DNA from: Scytolyngbya sp. HA4215-MV1
Lineage (GTDB): Bacteria > Cyanobacteriota > Cyanobacteriia > Leptolyngbyales > Leptolyngbyaceae
Reading direction: 5' to 3'
Length of the DNA stretch: 64,000 nucleotides
Assembly: GCA_019359045.1 (NCBI GenBank)
Contig: JAHHIA010000007.1
Coordinates: 186,001 to 250,000, forward strand
Part shown: positions 36,053 through 44,134 of the stretch, in pieces
Layout: each line of letters opens with the position of its first letter
How positions within the stretch are numbered: the stretch's first letter is position 1
The notes under the pieces: generated by a model
The model's database searches: none
Told to the model about the DNA's origin: nothing
What the model saw: the letters and a program-made list of their open reading frames with translations, nothing else
Translations under genes and position numbers: made by a program

Positions 36053-37831
36053 ATGGCAACAGTGAAAGCATCTAAATCAGGTCTCGACAAAGTTGCCCGG
36101 ATGGCACAACTGAAAGGGTGGACAAAAACCCGAACGCCCGTTTGGTGGCAAGATGCCCATACGACGCAGGCTACCTTGAGGCGTTTTTGGCGAGGTATTT
36201 CGATCCATCAGGAGGCATTTGTTGATATCTGTAAAGCTGTGGGTCTTGAGGACTGGGAAAGTATTATCGATCGCACCGTCCCCCCGATGCCTGAGCCGCA
36301 ATCCACCCCGAATCCACTGGTGCAGGATTGGGAAAATGCTCCCGATGTGTTGGGCTTCTATGGACGCACGGATGAACTCAACCAGTTAAAGCGGTGGGTA
36401 TTGGACGATCGCTGCAAAGTGGTGACGATTTTGGGTATGGGCGGTATGGGTAAGACTGCCCTGACAGTCAATCTGGCGGATCAAATCCACGAGCAGTTTG
36501 AGTGTTTGGTGTGGCGATCACTACAGCCAAAGCCAACCCTACCCACTCTACTCAAAAGTCTGATGCCACTGCTCATGCCAGAAATAGAACCTTTTAGCAG
36601 TACGCAGGAGGGGCTAATGCTCCTAATCCAGTGCCTGCAAAAGCGACGTTGCTTAATTGTTTTGGATGAATTGGAAGTGATTTTCCAAAGCCAGCAGGGA
36701 AAAATTTCAGCTCAATCTAGCCCCTACCAAAAGGGATATGAGGACTATCGAGAATTTCTACGTCGGCTGAGCGTTGCACCCCACAAAAGTTGTATTGTGC
36801 TGACCAGTCGGGAAAAACCAGAAGAAATTGCTGCGCTGGAGGGAGAAACCTTACCGATTCGCTGTCTGCGATTGAGAGGGTTACGACTGGACGATGCCAG
36901 AGCGTTATTTAAGGCAAAGGGGTTTTCTGGCACTGAGAAAGGTTTGCCAGAGCTAGTCGATCTGTACGGAGGAAATCCGCTGGCGCTGAAAGTGATCACG
37001 ACCATGATTGAGGAAATTTTCAACGGGAACGTGGCAGCTTTCTTGAGCCAAAATACGATGGTGTTGGGCGATCGGCTACGAAGTATTGTGCAGCAGCAAC
37101 TCGAACGACTGTCCGAGTTGGAAAAAGAGATTGTCTACTGGTTAATGATTGAGCGCTATCCTGTCTCATTCACTCATTTGCAAAAGACACTCTTGTCTCA
37201 GCCACCTGGATCAGCACTGTTGGAAGCGATAGCATCCCTGGAGCGGCGATCGCTGATTGATAAGATGACTCTGGATACAGCAGACGATTCGACTTTGCCA
37301 CAAATCTCTGCTCAGGCGGAACCTATCTCGGTAGGGGGCGAGATCAAATTTACGCTACAACCGCTAGTGATGAAATCTGTAACAGAGGAATTTATCGAGC
37401 AGGCGATCGAGGAAATCTGTGCTGTTTTGGACTCTCAAGATGTCAGTTCATTCAAAGTGTTGAGAAACCATGCTTTATCTGGCAATTATGAAATGGGTAG
37501 ACAGTCGCCTTATTTGGCTAAGTTTCTACAATCTGGGCAACCTGGACAAATGACAACAACGTCTTCCAACACACGAATTCCTGGAATGCATCGGTCAGTT
37601 CAGCCAAATTCTCGAATTCTGAAACCGCTGGTGTTTTATCTGGCACGATCACTGAATCGTGAACCCGATCTCATCCAAAAAATGACTCGGCAACTACCCG
37701 TTATCCTGCCATTATTGCAAGGCGGGTCGTCCGATCGAGTCAGATACCTGGGACGCAATTTGATGCAATTATTGATTGCCCTCAAAATTGATCCGGGTCA
37801 ATATGACTGGCGCGATATTCCCATGCGCTAA
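36053..37831 (+). CDS. STAND NTPase (HTH + NB-ARC) lacking a sensor domain
   Basis: 592 residues. An N-terminal helical region (about 1-75, TLRRFWRGISIHQEAFVDIC) is followed by a FYGRTDEL motif and an NB-ARC domain: Walker A GMGGMGKTA near residue 127, Walker B CLIVLDELE near 199, sensor region SCIVLTSREKPEE and GLP-like LYGGNPLALKV. It ends RYLGRNLMQLLIALKI...YDWRDIPMR, the linker that in relatives such as the protein at 49974 leads into WD40 repeats; here the frame stops with no sensor. STAND proteins act as ligand-triggered switches in signalling or immunity. Convergent with a LuxR-type gene 33 bp away. Confidence 0.85.
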   Translation: MATVKASKSGLDKVARMAQLKGWTKTRTPVWWQDAHTTQATLRRFWRGISIHQEAFVDICKAVGLEDWESIIDRTVPPMPEPQSTPNPLVQDWENAPDVLGFYGRTDELNQLKRWVLDDRCKVVTILGMGGMGKTALTVNLADQIHEQFECLVWRSLQPKPTLPTLLKSLMPLLMPEIEPFSSTQEGLMLLIQCLQKRRCLIVLDELEVIFQSQQGKISAQSSPYQKGYEDYREFLRRLSVAPHKSCIVLTSREKPEEIAALEGETLPIRCLRLRGLRLDDARALFKAKGFSGTEKGLPELVDLYGGNPLALKVITTMIEEIFNGNVAAFLSQNTMVLGDRLRSIVQQQLERLSELEKEIVYWLMIERYPVSFTHLQKTLLSQPPGSALLEAIASLERRSLIDKMTLDTADDSTLPQISAQAEPISVGGEIKFTLQPLVMKSVTEEFIEQAIEEICAVLDSQDVSSFKVLRNHALSGNYEMGRQSPYLAKFLQSGQPGQMTTTSSNTRIPGMHRSVQPNSRILKPLVFYLARSLNREPDLIQKMTRQLPVILPLLQGGSSDRVRYLGRNLMQLLIALKIDPGQYDWRDIPMR

Positions 37832-37863
37832 TACGGTAATCCATGATTTTGGTGGAGTTTAGG

Positions 37864-38418
37864 TCAATATTCTATGGTATCGATCGCCTGTTCTCGTTTA
37901 TAAGAAATCGCTTTCAAATGCCGCTTAACTGTATTGATGGTGATGTAGAGGTTAGTAGCAATTTCTCGGTAGGTGTAGCCTGTGCGGCGCAGCATCCAAA
38001 CTTTTGCCTGTTGGGGAGACAGTTTGTATTGCTGGATTTCGGCGATCGCTCGATTGAGCAATGACTGCCGGCGATCTTCCAGCAACACCACCAGATAAGG
38101 AGGATGAGTTTCTTCTAACGCCAACCACTTCACCCTGACTCGCAAGATGGTGGATGGCTCCAGACGAATTTCTGATTCAATTACAACGGGACGATCAGAG
38201 CCTATGGTACAACTGTCAATTAATGCCTGACATAGCCGCCAGAGCAATTTTGGCACCTGAGTTGTAGGCTTACCACAATTGAGTTTCCGACAAAAGTGTT
38301 GAGCATTAAGGCTTCTGTAGATCTGCTCACCCTGCGAGGTCAAAATGAGAATGCCGTCAGCCAGTCCTTCGATGATGCCTTGTAGAAAGACAGAGTTGAA
38401 AGGATTCGGTTGTTCCAT
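37864..38418 (-). CDS. PAS-like/LuxR-type transcriptional regulator 1
   Basis: 184 residues. The N-terminal half resembles a PAS sensor (GIIEGLADGILILTSQGEQIYR). The C-terminal half is a LuxR/GerE helix-turn-helix: LSPQQAKVWMLRRTGYTYREIA and then INTVKRHLKAISYK, in which the recognition helix is expected. It is clearly paralogous to the regulator at 54232, and each sits beside a STAND NTPase. There is an imperfect dyad (GTTCT-AG-AGAAC, 38504-38515) about 90 bp upstream of its start. Confidence 0.85.
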   Translation of the reverse strand: MEQPNPFNSVFLQGIIEGLADGILILTSQGEQIYRSLNAQHFCRKLNCGKPTTQVPKLLWRLCQALIDSCTIGSDRPVVIESEIRLEPSTILRVRVKWLALEETHPPYLVVLLEDRRQSLLNRAIAEIQQYKLSPQQAKVWMLRRTGYTYREIATNLYITINTVKRHLKAISYKREQAIDTIEY

Positions 38419-38533
38419 AGTTTCCAGAAAGGGGACTTTGATAAGGTGGGGCCGTTTTAGGAGCCAGAAACAATTCTGTGCGAAGGTTTGCGCTTCATAG
38501 CAGGTTCTAGAGAACTCAACTACATATCATTCA

Positions 38534-38736
38534 TCAGTGGCTACAACGCAATTGCCAGAGAAGTTTCTGGGCACCCCAGGTGAGATCGAGCATTTTTAAC
38601 ACTTGAGCAGAAGAGTGATTAGGTAATTGGCTTTCTTGCAATGCCCAGTTGATGAAATGAGTCAGATGGCTTTCAGCTCTGAAACCACAATTTGAGTGGA
38701 TTGATGAACCGTTGAACAATGTAATTGAGTTTTCAT
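38534..38736 (-). pseudogene. Small gene upstream of LuxR regulator 1, apparently frameshifted
   Basis: An ATG at 38736 with an AGGAG ribosome site 10 bases upstream opens a 24-codon frame (MKTQLHCSTVHQ...ELKAI). A second, overlapping frame then continues to 38534 and reads like a real helical protein (LTHFINWALQESQLPNHS, then QVLKMLDLTWGAQKLLWQL). Joining them by one frameshift gives about 68 residues. Either the gene is broken, uses recoding, or the base call is wrong. Family unknown. Confidence 0.4.
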
Positions 38737-38827
38737 GGGGGGACTTCTCCTGATGACGTTTAGGACATCAATCAATTTCTGATATTCTCAGGATGCCTGA
38801 CTCTAATTACGATTCAAGCTCAGCTTT

Positions 38828-38847
38828 GGACTCACTTTTGAACTCAC
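38828..38847 (+). promoter_or_regulatory. Direct-repeat motif copy a
   Basis: GGACTCACTTTTGAACTCAC contains GACTCA and AACTCA spaced 12 bp apart. A third weaker unit (AGCTCA) precedes it at the same 12-bp spacing. See the copies at 43795, 46531 and 49797. It lies 92-111 bp upstream of the small frameshifted gene. Confidence 0.35.
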
Positions 38848-38921
38848 CGAATCAATCGATCCATTTCCCCGCATCCCTACGTCTCCCCTTCTCCGCAGCA
38901 ACCTCAGCTTTTCGTAGCTAC

Positions 38922-40289
38922 TTACATAGCTCGTTGCCTTTCCAAAAAACGATTGATTTCTGCGGCTAACCAGGCTTTCTCTGGTTCAGTTAGAAAGGTG
39001 CCAAATCGAAACTTGCGTTTGCCTACCAACACAGACGTCGTAATCGGCACTTTATTCAACGACAACCCTGTTGGTTTGAAAATTACTTGAGTCACTTGAG
39101 TCGTCTGTTGTCGCTTATCCTGAACGCACCAGTTGAGCAGCCATTTTTGCAGTCGAACCGTTTGGGGATTGAGTTCTATCCTTACTCGTGGCATGGCACT
39201 GTGCAAGAAAATTCCCAGCAGCCCCAATCCCATTACCCCATAAACACTCAGGAAGATCCACCCTGCTTGACTTACAACGTAGCCAGAAACGATAGTTACC
39301 CAAAGCATTAGCAGAAAAAAGCTATTGAAAACAACGGGAATGAGGGCAAACAATTGGCTAGGACGATTGCCAATCCACACAGGTGGAATATCAACAACTA
39401 ACTGACTGACAGCGACTTGCAACCGGATGGGCGTGCCGGGAGGACGATCGAAGGACTGGTCTACAGTCCGAACGAACTCCTTTTCGCCCTGCAAGACTGC
39501 CAGTGCTTCTTCCGCTGAATCGAAACGATCTTCTGTCACAGGTTCAATCAGTCGATCCAGCCAATCAGCGAAGGGTTTCGACAGTTTGACCTGATCGCGA
39601 AATTGCAGTTTGAGCTTGCGTTGAGGCAGGTTGATTGGATGTTTTTGGGTCAGCAAGTATATGAGGGTGGTACCGACGCCATAGAGATCGGTAGATAACA
39701 CCGCCTGACCCCGAAACTGTTCGGGAGCCATGTAACCGTAGGTGCCAACTACGGTACTGCCCCCAGTCAGCGTATTGTGGTAGGCATCCTGCACAGCACC
39801 AAAATCGACTAGAAAGAGTTGCTCATCTTCGCGACGAATAATGTTTTGGGGTTTGATGTCACGATGAATCACAGGAGGCGCTAATTGTTGCAGATAGATG
39901 AGAACTGTGAGCAGTTGTATCGCCATCTGTTGGACAGTGGCTTCATCAGGTCGCCAACCCTGTTCAATCGAGGTAGCTAGAGATTGCCCTTGTGCCAATT
40001 GTTGAACCAGATAAAAGTGACGATCGCGGGGTTGATCAATTTGAAAATGATCAAGATATTTGGGAATCGCTGGATGATTTAATTCCCCCAGAATACGAAT
40101 TTCTCGTTCAAATAAATCTAAAACTTTAGTTGAATTAGAGCGGCGTAAAGACAGAACTTTTAATGCAACTACCTGATTCGTCTTCAGATCTTTTGCTTTA
40201 TAGGTAATACCAATTCCGCCCTGTCCAAGCAGACCAATAATTTGGTAGCGATCGACGAGAATGTCTTCAAAATGATAAGGTAGCTGCAT
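38922..40289 (-). CDS. Membrane-bound Ser/Thr protein kinase
   Basis: 455 residues. Hanks-type kinase domain (about 12-270): LLGQGGIGITYKA, VALKVLSL with the ATP lysine, catalytic loop HRDIKPQN, DFGAV, and GYMAPEQF. Two hydrophobic segments follow (about 315-360), then a cytoplasmic-looking tail of about 100 residues with basic and Trp-rich segments. This layout is common in cyanobacterial kinases of unknown targets. It is the second gene of a two-kinase operon, starting 35 bases after the stop of the ankyrin kinase. Confidence 0.92.
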   Translation of the reverse strand: MQLPYHFEDILVDRYQIIGLLGQGGIGITYKAKDLKTNQVVALKVLSLRRSNSTKVLDLFEREIRILGELNHPAIPKYLDHFQIDQPRDRHFYLVQQLAQGQSLATSIEQGWRPDEATVQQMAIQLLTVLIYLQQLAPPVIHRDIKPQNIIRREDEQLFLVDFGAVQDAYHNTLTGGSTVVGTYGYMAPEQFRGQAVLSTDLYGVGTTLIYLLTQKHPINLPQRKLKLQFRDQVKLSKPFADWLDRLIEPVTEDRFDSAEEALAVLQGEKEFVRTVDQSFDRPPGTPIRLQVAVSQLVVDIPPVWIGNRPSQLFALIPVVFNSFFLLMLWVTIVSGYVVSQAGWIFLSVYGVMGLGLLGIFLHSAMPRVRIELNPQTVRLQKWLLNWCVQDKRQQTTQVTQVIFKPTGLSLNKVPITTSVLVGKRKFRFGTFLTEPEKAWLAAEINRFLERQRAM

Positions 40290-40324
40290 TATTCTTACGA
40301 CAGAATATTAAGGAACTGAATTGT

Positions 40325-43300
40325 TCATTTGTGTTTGAACATCCGAGAACCGTTTTTATCAAGACAAATGATATTAGCTTTTATGAAACTTTTGCCACCA
40401 TGCATTAAAAGCAAGCCACGTATTTCTAACTTACAAAAATTTTCATCTAATGGAGTCAGTCCCATTTTATTTTTAGCATTAACATCAGCTCCTTTAGCAA
40501 TGAGCATTTCTGCTATTTCTTTAACATCAACCCCGTGCAATGGAGTGTTGCCAAAATTATCTCTAGCATTGACATTTGCACCCTTGGCAATGAGCATTTC
40601 TGCTATTTCTTTAACATCAACCCCGTGCAATGGAGTGTTGCCAAAATTATCTCTAGCATTGACATTTACACCCCTGGCAATGAGCAGTTCTGCTATTTCC
40701 TTAGAACGAACCCCGTGTAATGGAGTTTCACCATTAATGCTTCTGGCATTGACATCAGCTCCCCTGGCAATTAAAAGTTCTGCGATCTCTTTAGAATTCA
40801 CTTTATGTAGTGGGGTTTTGCCCTCAGTGTCTTTGGCGTTGACATTAGCTCCCTTAACAATGAGTAATTCTGCAATTTCTTTAGAGTTAATCCAGTGCAA
40901 TGGAGTGTTGCCAAAATTATCTCTAGCATTGACATTTACACCCCTAGCAATGAGCAGTTCTGCTATTTCCTCAGAACGAACCCCGTGTAACGGAGTAGAA
41001 CCTCCACTATCTCTAACATTGACATTTGCACCCCTGGCAATGAGTAATTCCGCAATCTCTTTGGACTCAACCCCATACAATGGAGTGTTGCCAAAATTAT
41101 CTTTAGCATTGACATTTACACCCCTGGCAATGAGCAGTTCTGCTATTTCCTTAGAACGAACCCCGTGTAATAGAGTTTCACCATTAATGCTTCTGGCATT
41201 GACGTCAGCTCCTCTGGCAATTAAAAGTTCTGCGATCTCTTTAGAATTCACTTTATGTAGTGGGGTTTTGCCCTCAGTGTCTTTGGCGTTGACATCAGCC
41301 CCCTTAGAAATTAATAGTTCTGCCAATCTCTTATCTTCTTGGTAAGACTGATATTCCTGTGGATATTTCTGATAACAGGCTTTTAGTTGATTTGATTCTT
41401 GCGCTTCCTGGTTTATAGGTAAGGAGATAGACATGCAGGCTGAATCATTTACGCGAGATATCGCATTATCTAATGGAGTAAAACCTTGACTATCTCTAGC
41501 ATTGACGTTTGCACCCTTGGCAATTAGTAATGCTGCGATCTCTTTAGACTTAACTCCGTGCAATGGAGTGTTGCCAAGATTATCTCTAGCATTGACATTT
41601 GCACCCCTGGCAATTAATAATACTGCGACCTCTTTAGAATTCACTTTATGTAGTGGGGTTTTGCCCTCAGTGTCTTTGGCGTTGACATCAGCCCCCTTAG
41701 AAATTAATAGTTCTGCCAATCTCTTATCTTCTTGGTAAGACTGATATTCCTGTGGATATTTCTGATAACAGGCTTTTAGTTGATTTGATTCTTGCGCTTC
41801 CTGGTTTATAGGTAAGGAGATAGACATGCAGGCTGAATCATTTACGCGAAATATCACCCGATCTAATGGAGTAAAACCTTGACTATCTCTAGCATTAACA
41901 TTAGCTCCCTTGGCAATGAGTTGTTCCGCTACTTCCTTAAAGTAAACCTGGTGTAATGGAGTGCTGTCATAATTATTTCTAGCCTTAACATTTGCACCTT
42001 GAGCGATCAATAGTTCTGCTACTTCCTTAGAAGAAAAAGATGCATTATGTAATGGAGTATTACCTTGATTGTTTCTGGCATTAACATCACCTTCCCTAGC
42101 AATGAGTTGTTCTGCCAATTCCCTAGAACGAACCCAATGCAGTGGAGTGCTTCCCTCACTATCCTTCGCCCGGACATCTAGATTTCTATTCAATAACATT
42201 TGGGTGATGTCTGGATCATTGCTGTTCAGCGCACAACTCCAAATGGGGGAGTCATCAGAGAAACCTTTGATGTAGAGATTTCCTCCTTGCTTTAAATAAT
42301 TCTTAAAGGCAGCCTTCTTTAAGGGATAAGTGCAAACTTCTGGAGGTTGAAATCCGAGGTGGCTCAGGATTCCCCATTTGTAAGTATTCAGAATGAATAT
42401 GCCTGCGATCGTTGCAATACCTGCTCCGACTAAAAACTTTCGGGAGATGGGAGTGCGAGGTTTAATCGCGGATAGAAAGGTCTTTTCCTGGAGCGCATTC
42501 AGGGCTGCTTTTGCAGAGGGGAAGCGATCGTCCGCATCGGGTTCCAGCACCTTTTCTAGCCAATTCGCCAGGAGATCGGACACCTGAAGCTTGGAACGGA
42601 AGCTAATCTTAAGTCGTTCCTGGGGCAGTTCTGAAGGATGACGGTGGGTGAGTAAAAACAGTAAGGTGGCTCCTAAACTGTAGAGGTCGGTGGCAGGAAA
42701 CGCCTGCCCGCGAAACTGTTCAGGAGCCATGTAACCAAAGGTGCCAATCACCGTACTGCCCCCTGCCAGAGTGCTGCGGTAGGTATCTCGCACTGCGCCA
42801 AAATCCACCAGGTAAATCCGTCCATTTTCGGCTCGAATCAGGTTGTGAGGCTTGATGTCTCGATGAAATACAGGCGGTTTCAGACTTTGTAAGTAGATCA
42901 GAATGCGGAGAATTTGGATGGCAATCTGTTTGACGCCCGCTTCGTTAGTGCGCCAGCCACTTTCCACCAGTTCCGCCAGAGATTTGCCCTCTGCCAGGTC
43001 TTGCACAATATAGAAAGCCCGATCGTCCGACGTATCCACTGTGAAGTAATCCCGATAGCGGGGAATCGCGGGATGGCGCAGCTGAGCCAGAACCTTAGCT
43101 TCTCGCTCAAACAGTTCCATCTGCTTCCAGTTGCCCATGTGACGCAGAGACAAGGCTTTTAGGGCAACCCGTTCATTGGTTTGCAGATCTTCAGCTTCAT
43201 AGGTAATGCCGACCCCACCCTGCCCCAGTAAGCGCAGAATGCGGTAGCGATCGGCAATGGTTTCGCCAGGTTGGAGAAACTCGTCCTGAGCCTGAGAGAG

Positions 43301-43633
43301 GGGGAGAGGGGGAGAGAGGGTAGGAGAATCAGTTTGTATTGAAGGTTGCAGGTTAAATTCCTGAATCCATGCGGGAGTATCTACCCCTGTTTGTCTGCCA
43401 GAGAGTTTTACCCGATCAATTGAGGCAATGTCTAACTTGAGCAAGCCCCGATGAATGACAGTGCTCCAGGAAGTTGAAGGAATCTGCTCCGATGCCAGGG
43501 TTATGTGCAGGCAATCCTGCTCCAAAGCAACTCTGGCATTCATCCCCTTAGGTTTAAGAGATCGATTAAGCAAATAGGAGATCGCGCCCACTTCGCCCCG
43601 CTTTGCGCGTTCCCGCACCTTACCTGTATCCAT
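40325..43633 (-). CDS. Ser/Thr protein kinase with about 17 short ankyrin repeats
   Basis: 1102 residues. An N-terminal cyanobacterial module (about 1-95, RERAKRGEVGAISYLLNRSL) precedes a Hanks-type kinase at about 130-395 (LLGQGGVGITYEA, HRDIKPHN, DFGAVRD, GYMAPEQF). One membrane segment at about 405-425 (LVGAGIATIAGIFIL) separates it from roughly 17 ankyrin units, probably outside the cytoplasm. Most units are 30 residues (GNTPLHGVDVKEIAEML...), three shorter than the 33-residue standard. Two units contain a 40-residue insert, and their DNA is duplicated exactly (41240-41456 and 41633-41849). Likely a receptor kinase with an adjustable repeat ectodomain; ligand unknown. Confidence 0.9.
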   Translation of the reverse strand: MDTGKVRERAKRGEVGAISYLLNRSLKPKGMNARVALEQDCLHITLASEQIPSTSWSTVIHRGLLKLDIASIDRVKLSGRQTGVDTPAWIQEFNLQPSIQTDSPTLSPPLPLSQAQDEFLQPGETIADRYRILRLLGQGGVGITYEAEDLQTNERVALKALSLRHMGNWKQMELFEREAKVLAQLRHPAIPRYRDYFTVDTSDDRAFYIVQDLAEGKSLAELVESGWRTNEAGVKQIAIQILRILIYLQSLKPPVFHRDIKPHNLIRAENGRIYLVDFGAVRDTYRSTLAGGSTVIGTFGYMAPEQFRGQAFPATDLYSLGATLLFLLTHRHPSELPQERLKISFRSKLQVSDLLANWLEKVLEPDADDRFPSAKAALNALQEKTFLSAIKPRTPISRKFLVGAGIATIAGIFILNTYKWGILSHLGFQPPEVCTYPLKKAAFKNYLKQGGNLYIKGFSDDSPIWSCALNSNDPDITQMLLNRNLDVRAKDSEGSTPLHWVRSRELAEQLIAREGDVNARNNQGNTPLHNASFSSKEVAELLIAQGANVKARNNYDSTPLHQVYFKEVAEQLIAKGANVNARDSQGFTPLDRVIFRVNDSACMSISLPINQEAQESNQLKACYQKYPQEYQSYQEDKRLAELLISKGADVNAKDTEGKTPLHKVNSKEVAVLLIARGANVNARDNLGNTPLHGVKSKEIAALLIAKGANVNARDSQGFTPLDNAISRVNDSACMSISLPINQEAQESNQLKACYQKYPQEYQSYQEDKRLAELLISKGADVNAKDTEGKTPLHKVNSKEIAELLIARGADVNARSINGETLLHGVRSKEIAELLIARGVNVNAKDNFGNTPLYGVESKEIAELLIARGANVNVRDSGGSTPLHGVRSEEIAELLIARGVNVNARDNFGNTPLHWINSKEIAELLIVKGANVNAKDTEGKTPLHKVNSKEIAELLIARGADVNARSINGETPLHGVRSKEIAELLIARGVNVNARDNFGNTPLHGVDVKEIAEMLIAKGANVNARDNFGNTPLHGVDVKEIAEMLIAKGADVNAKNKMGLTPLDENFCKLEIRGLLLMHGGKSFIKANIICLDKNGSRMFKHK
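41240..41849 (-). repeat. Identical 217-bp duplication within the ankyrin region
   Basis: 41240-41456 and 41633-41849 look identical base for base, offset 393 bp (131 codons, in frame). The block carries the unusual ankyrin insert (CMSISLPINQEAQE). Other copies in this region repeat at 90-bp unit spacing, and a 450-bp (five-unit) offset relates about 40671-40850 to 41121-41300 with few differences. Recent in-frame expansion is the simplest reading. Confidence 0.85.
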
Positions 43634-43794
43634 TGGCTCAGCCTCTTACGACTAGAGAATACTTCTGGGTTGTAGCGATCGCACATAGGAATATTTTATC
43701 TTTCAAAAGATATATCCTTGATTTATCGTATTTCTGATAGTGAATGAGAGATGCAGACCGCTACCATCAAAATATTGGAATCCGAGGATGCGCT

Positions 43795-43815
43795 GGACTC
43801 AGTTTTGAACTCACC
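43795..43815 (+). promoter_or_regulatory. Direct-repeat motif copy b
   Basis: The two units GACTCA and AACTCA are 12 bp apart within GGACTCAGTTTTGAACTCAC. It lies 162-182 bp upstream of the ankyrin kinase start. Nearly identical to copy a at 38828. Confidence 0.35.
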
Positions 43816-43853
43816 TCCAATCCTCAATTCCTGATATCGAGGGCAACTGAACA

Positions 43854-43901
43854 ATGGCTCTAGACATGGACTCGCCCTCTCGGAGCATCGTCTAGAGCCA
43901 T
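43854..43901. other. 12-bp perfect hairpin between divergent genes
   Basis: ATGGCTCTAGAC (43854-43865) and GTCTAGAGCCAT (43890-43901) are exact reverse complements with a 24-base loop. No T-run follows. Between divergent genes a terminator is not expected, so it may be a leader element, a small RNA or a dispersed palindrome. Confidence 0.6.
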
Positions 43902-44134
43902 CCTTAAATAAAGTTGTTCGAAAAACCTTTTGAAAATTTTTCTCACTTAGTCTAATCTAGATTCTGAAGCTTATTGATTTCTTTTCTCAAATACTTACTC
44001 GGTTTCCTGTAAAAATATCTCTTGAAGCAGACTTAAAAAGTAGAACAAGGCAGGTCGCGATCGCCAGCACCTGAGGGATTTTCATGCGCTAGTTTTTAGC
44101 CCAACAAATCTTCACTTTTTCCAAAGGAGTCACC

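Larger units (their letters stand above)
38419..38921. other. 503-bp gap upstream of LuxR regulator 1
   Basis: Contains a probable frameshifted small gene (38534-38736), one copy of the RACTCA direct-repeat motif (38828-38847) and a C-rich STRR-like stretch (about 38862-38898). Confidence 0.5.
43634..44134. other. 501-bp gap between divergent kinase and iron permease genes
   Basis: Contains motif copy b (43795-43815) and a strong hairpin (43854-43901), listed separately. The rest is AT-rich. No convincing Fur box was found. Confidence 0.45.

Noticed and set aside
40484-41300. Regular 90-bp repeats considered as a CRISPR-like array
   Set aside because: The units are in-frame ankyrin codons with no unique spacers and no cas genes nearby.
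40329-41345. Plus-strand frame of about 338 codons antisense to the ankyrin kinase
   Set aside because: Its repetitive low-complexity product mirrors the ankyrin repeats on the other strand; the kinase frame has clear motifs and the antisense one none.
43921-44134. Fur box upstream of the iron permease gene
   Set aside because: Only general AT-richness was seen, with no acceptable 19-bp dyad.
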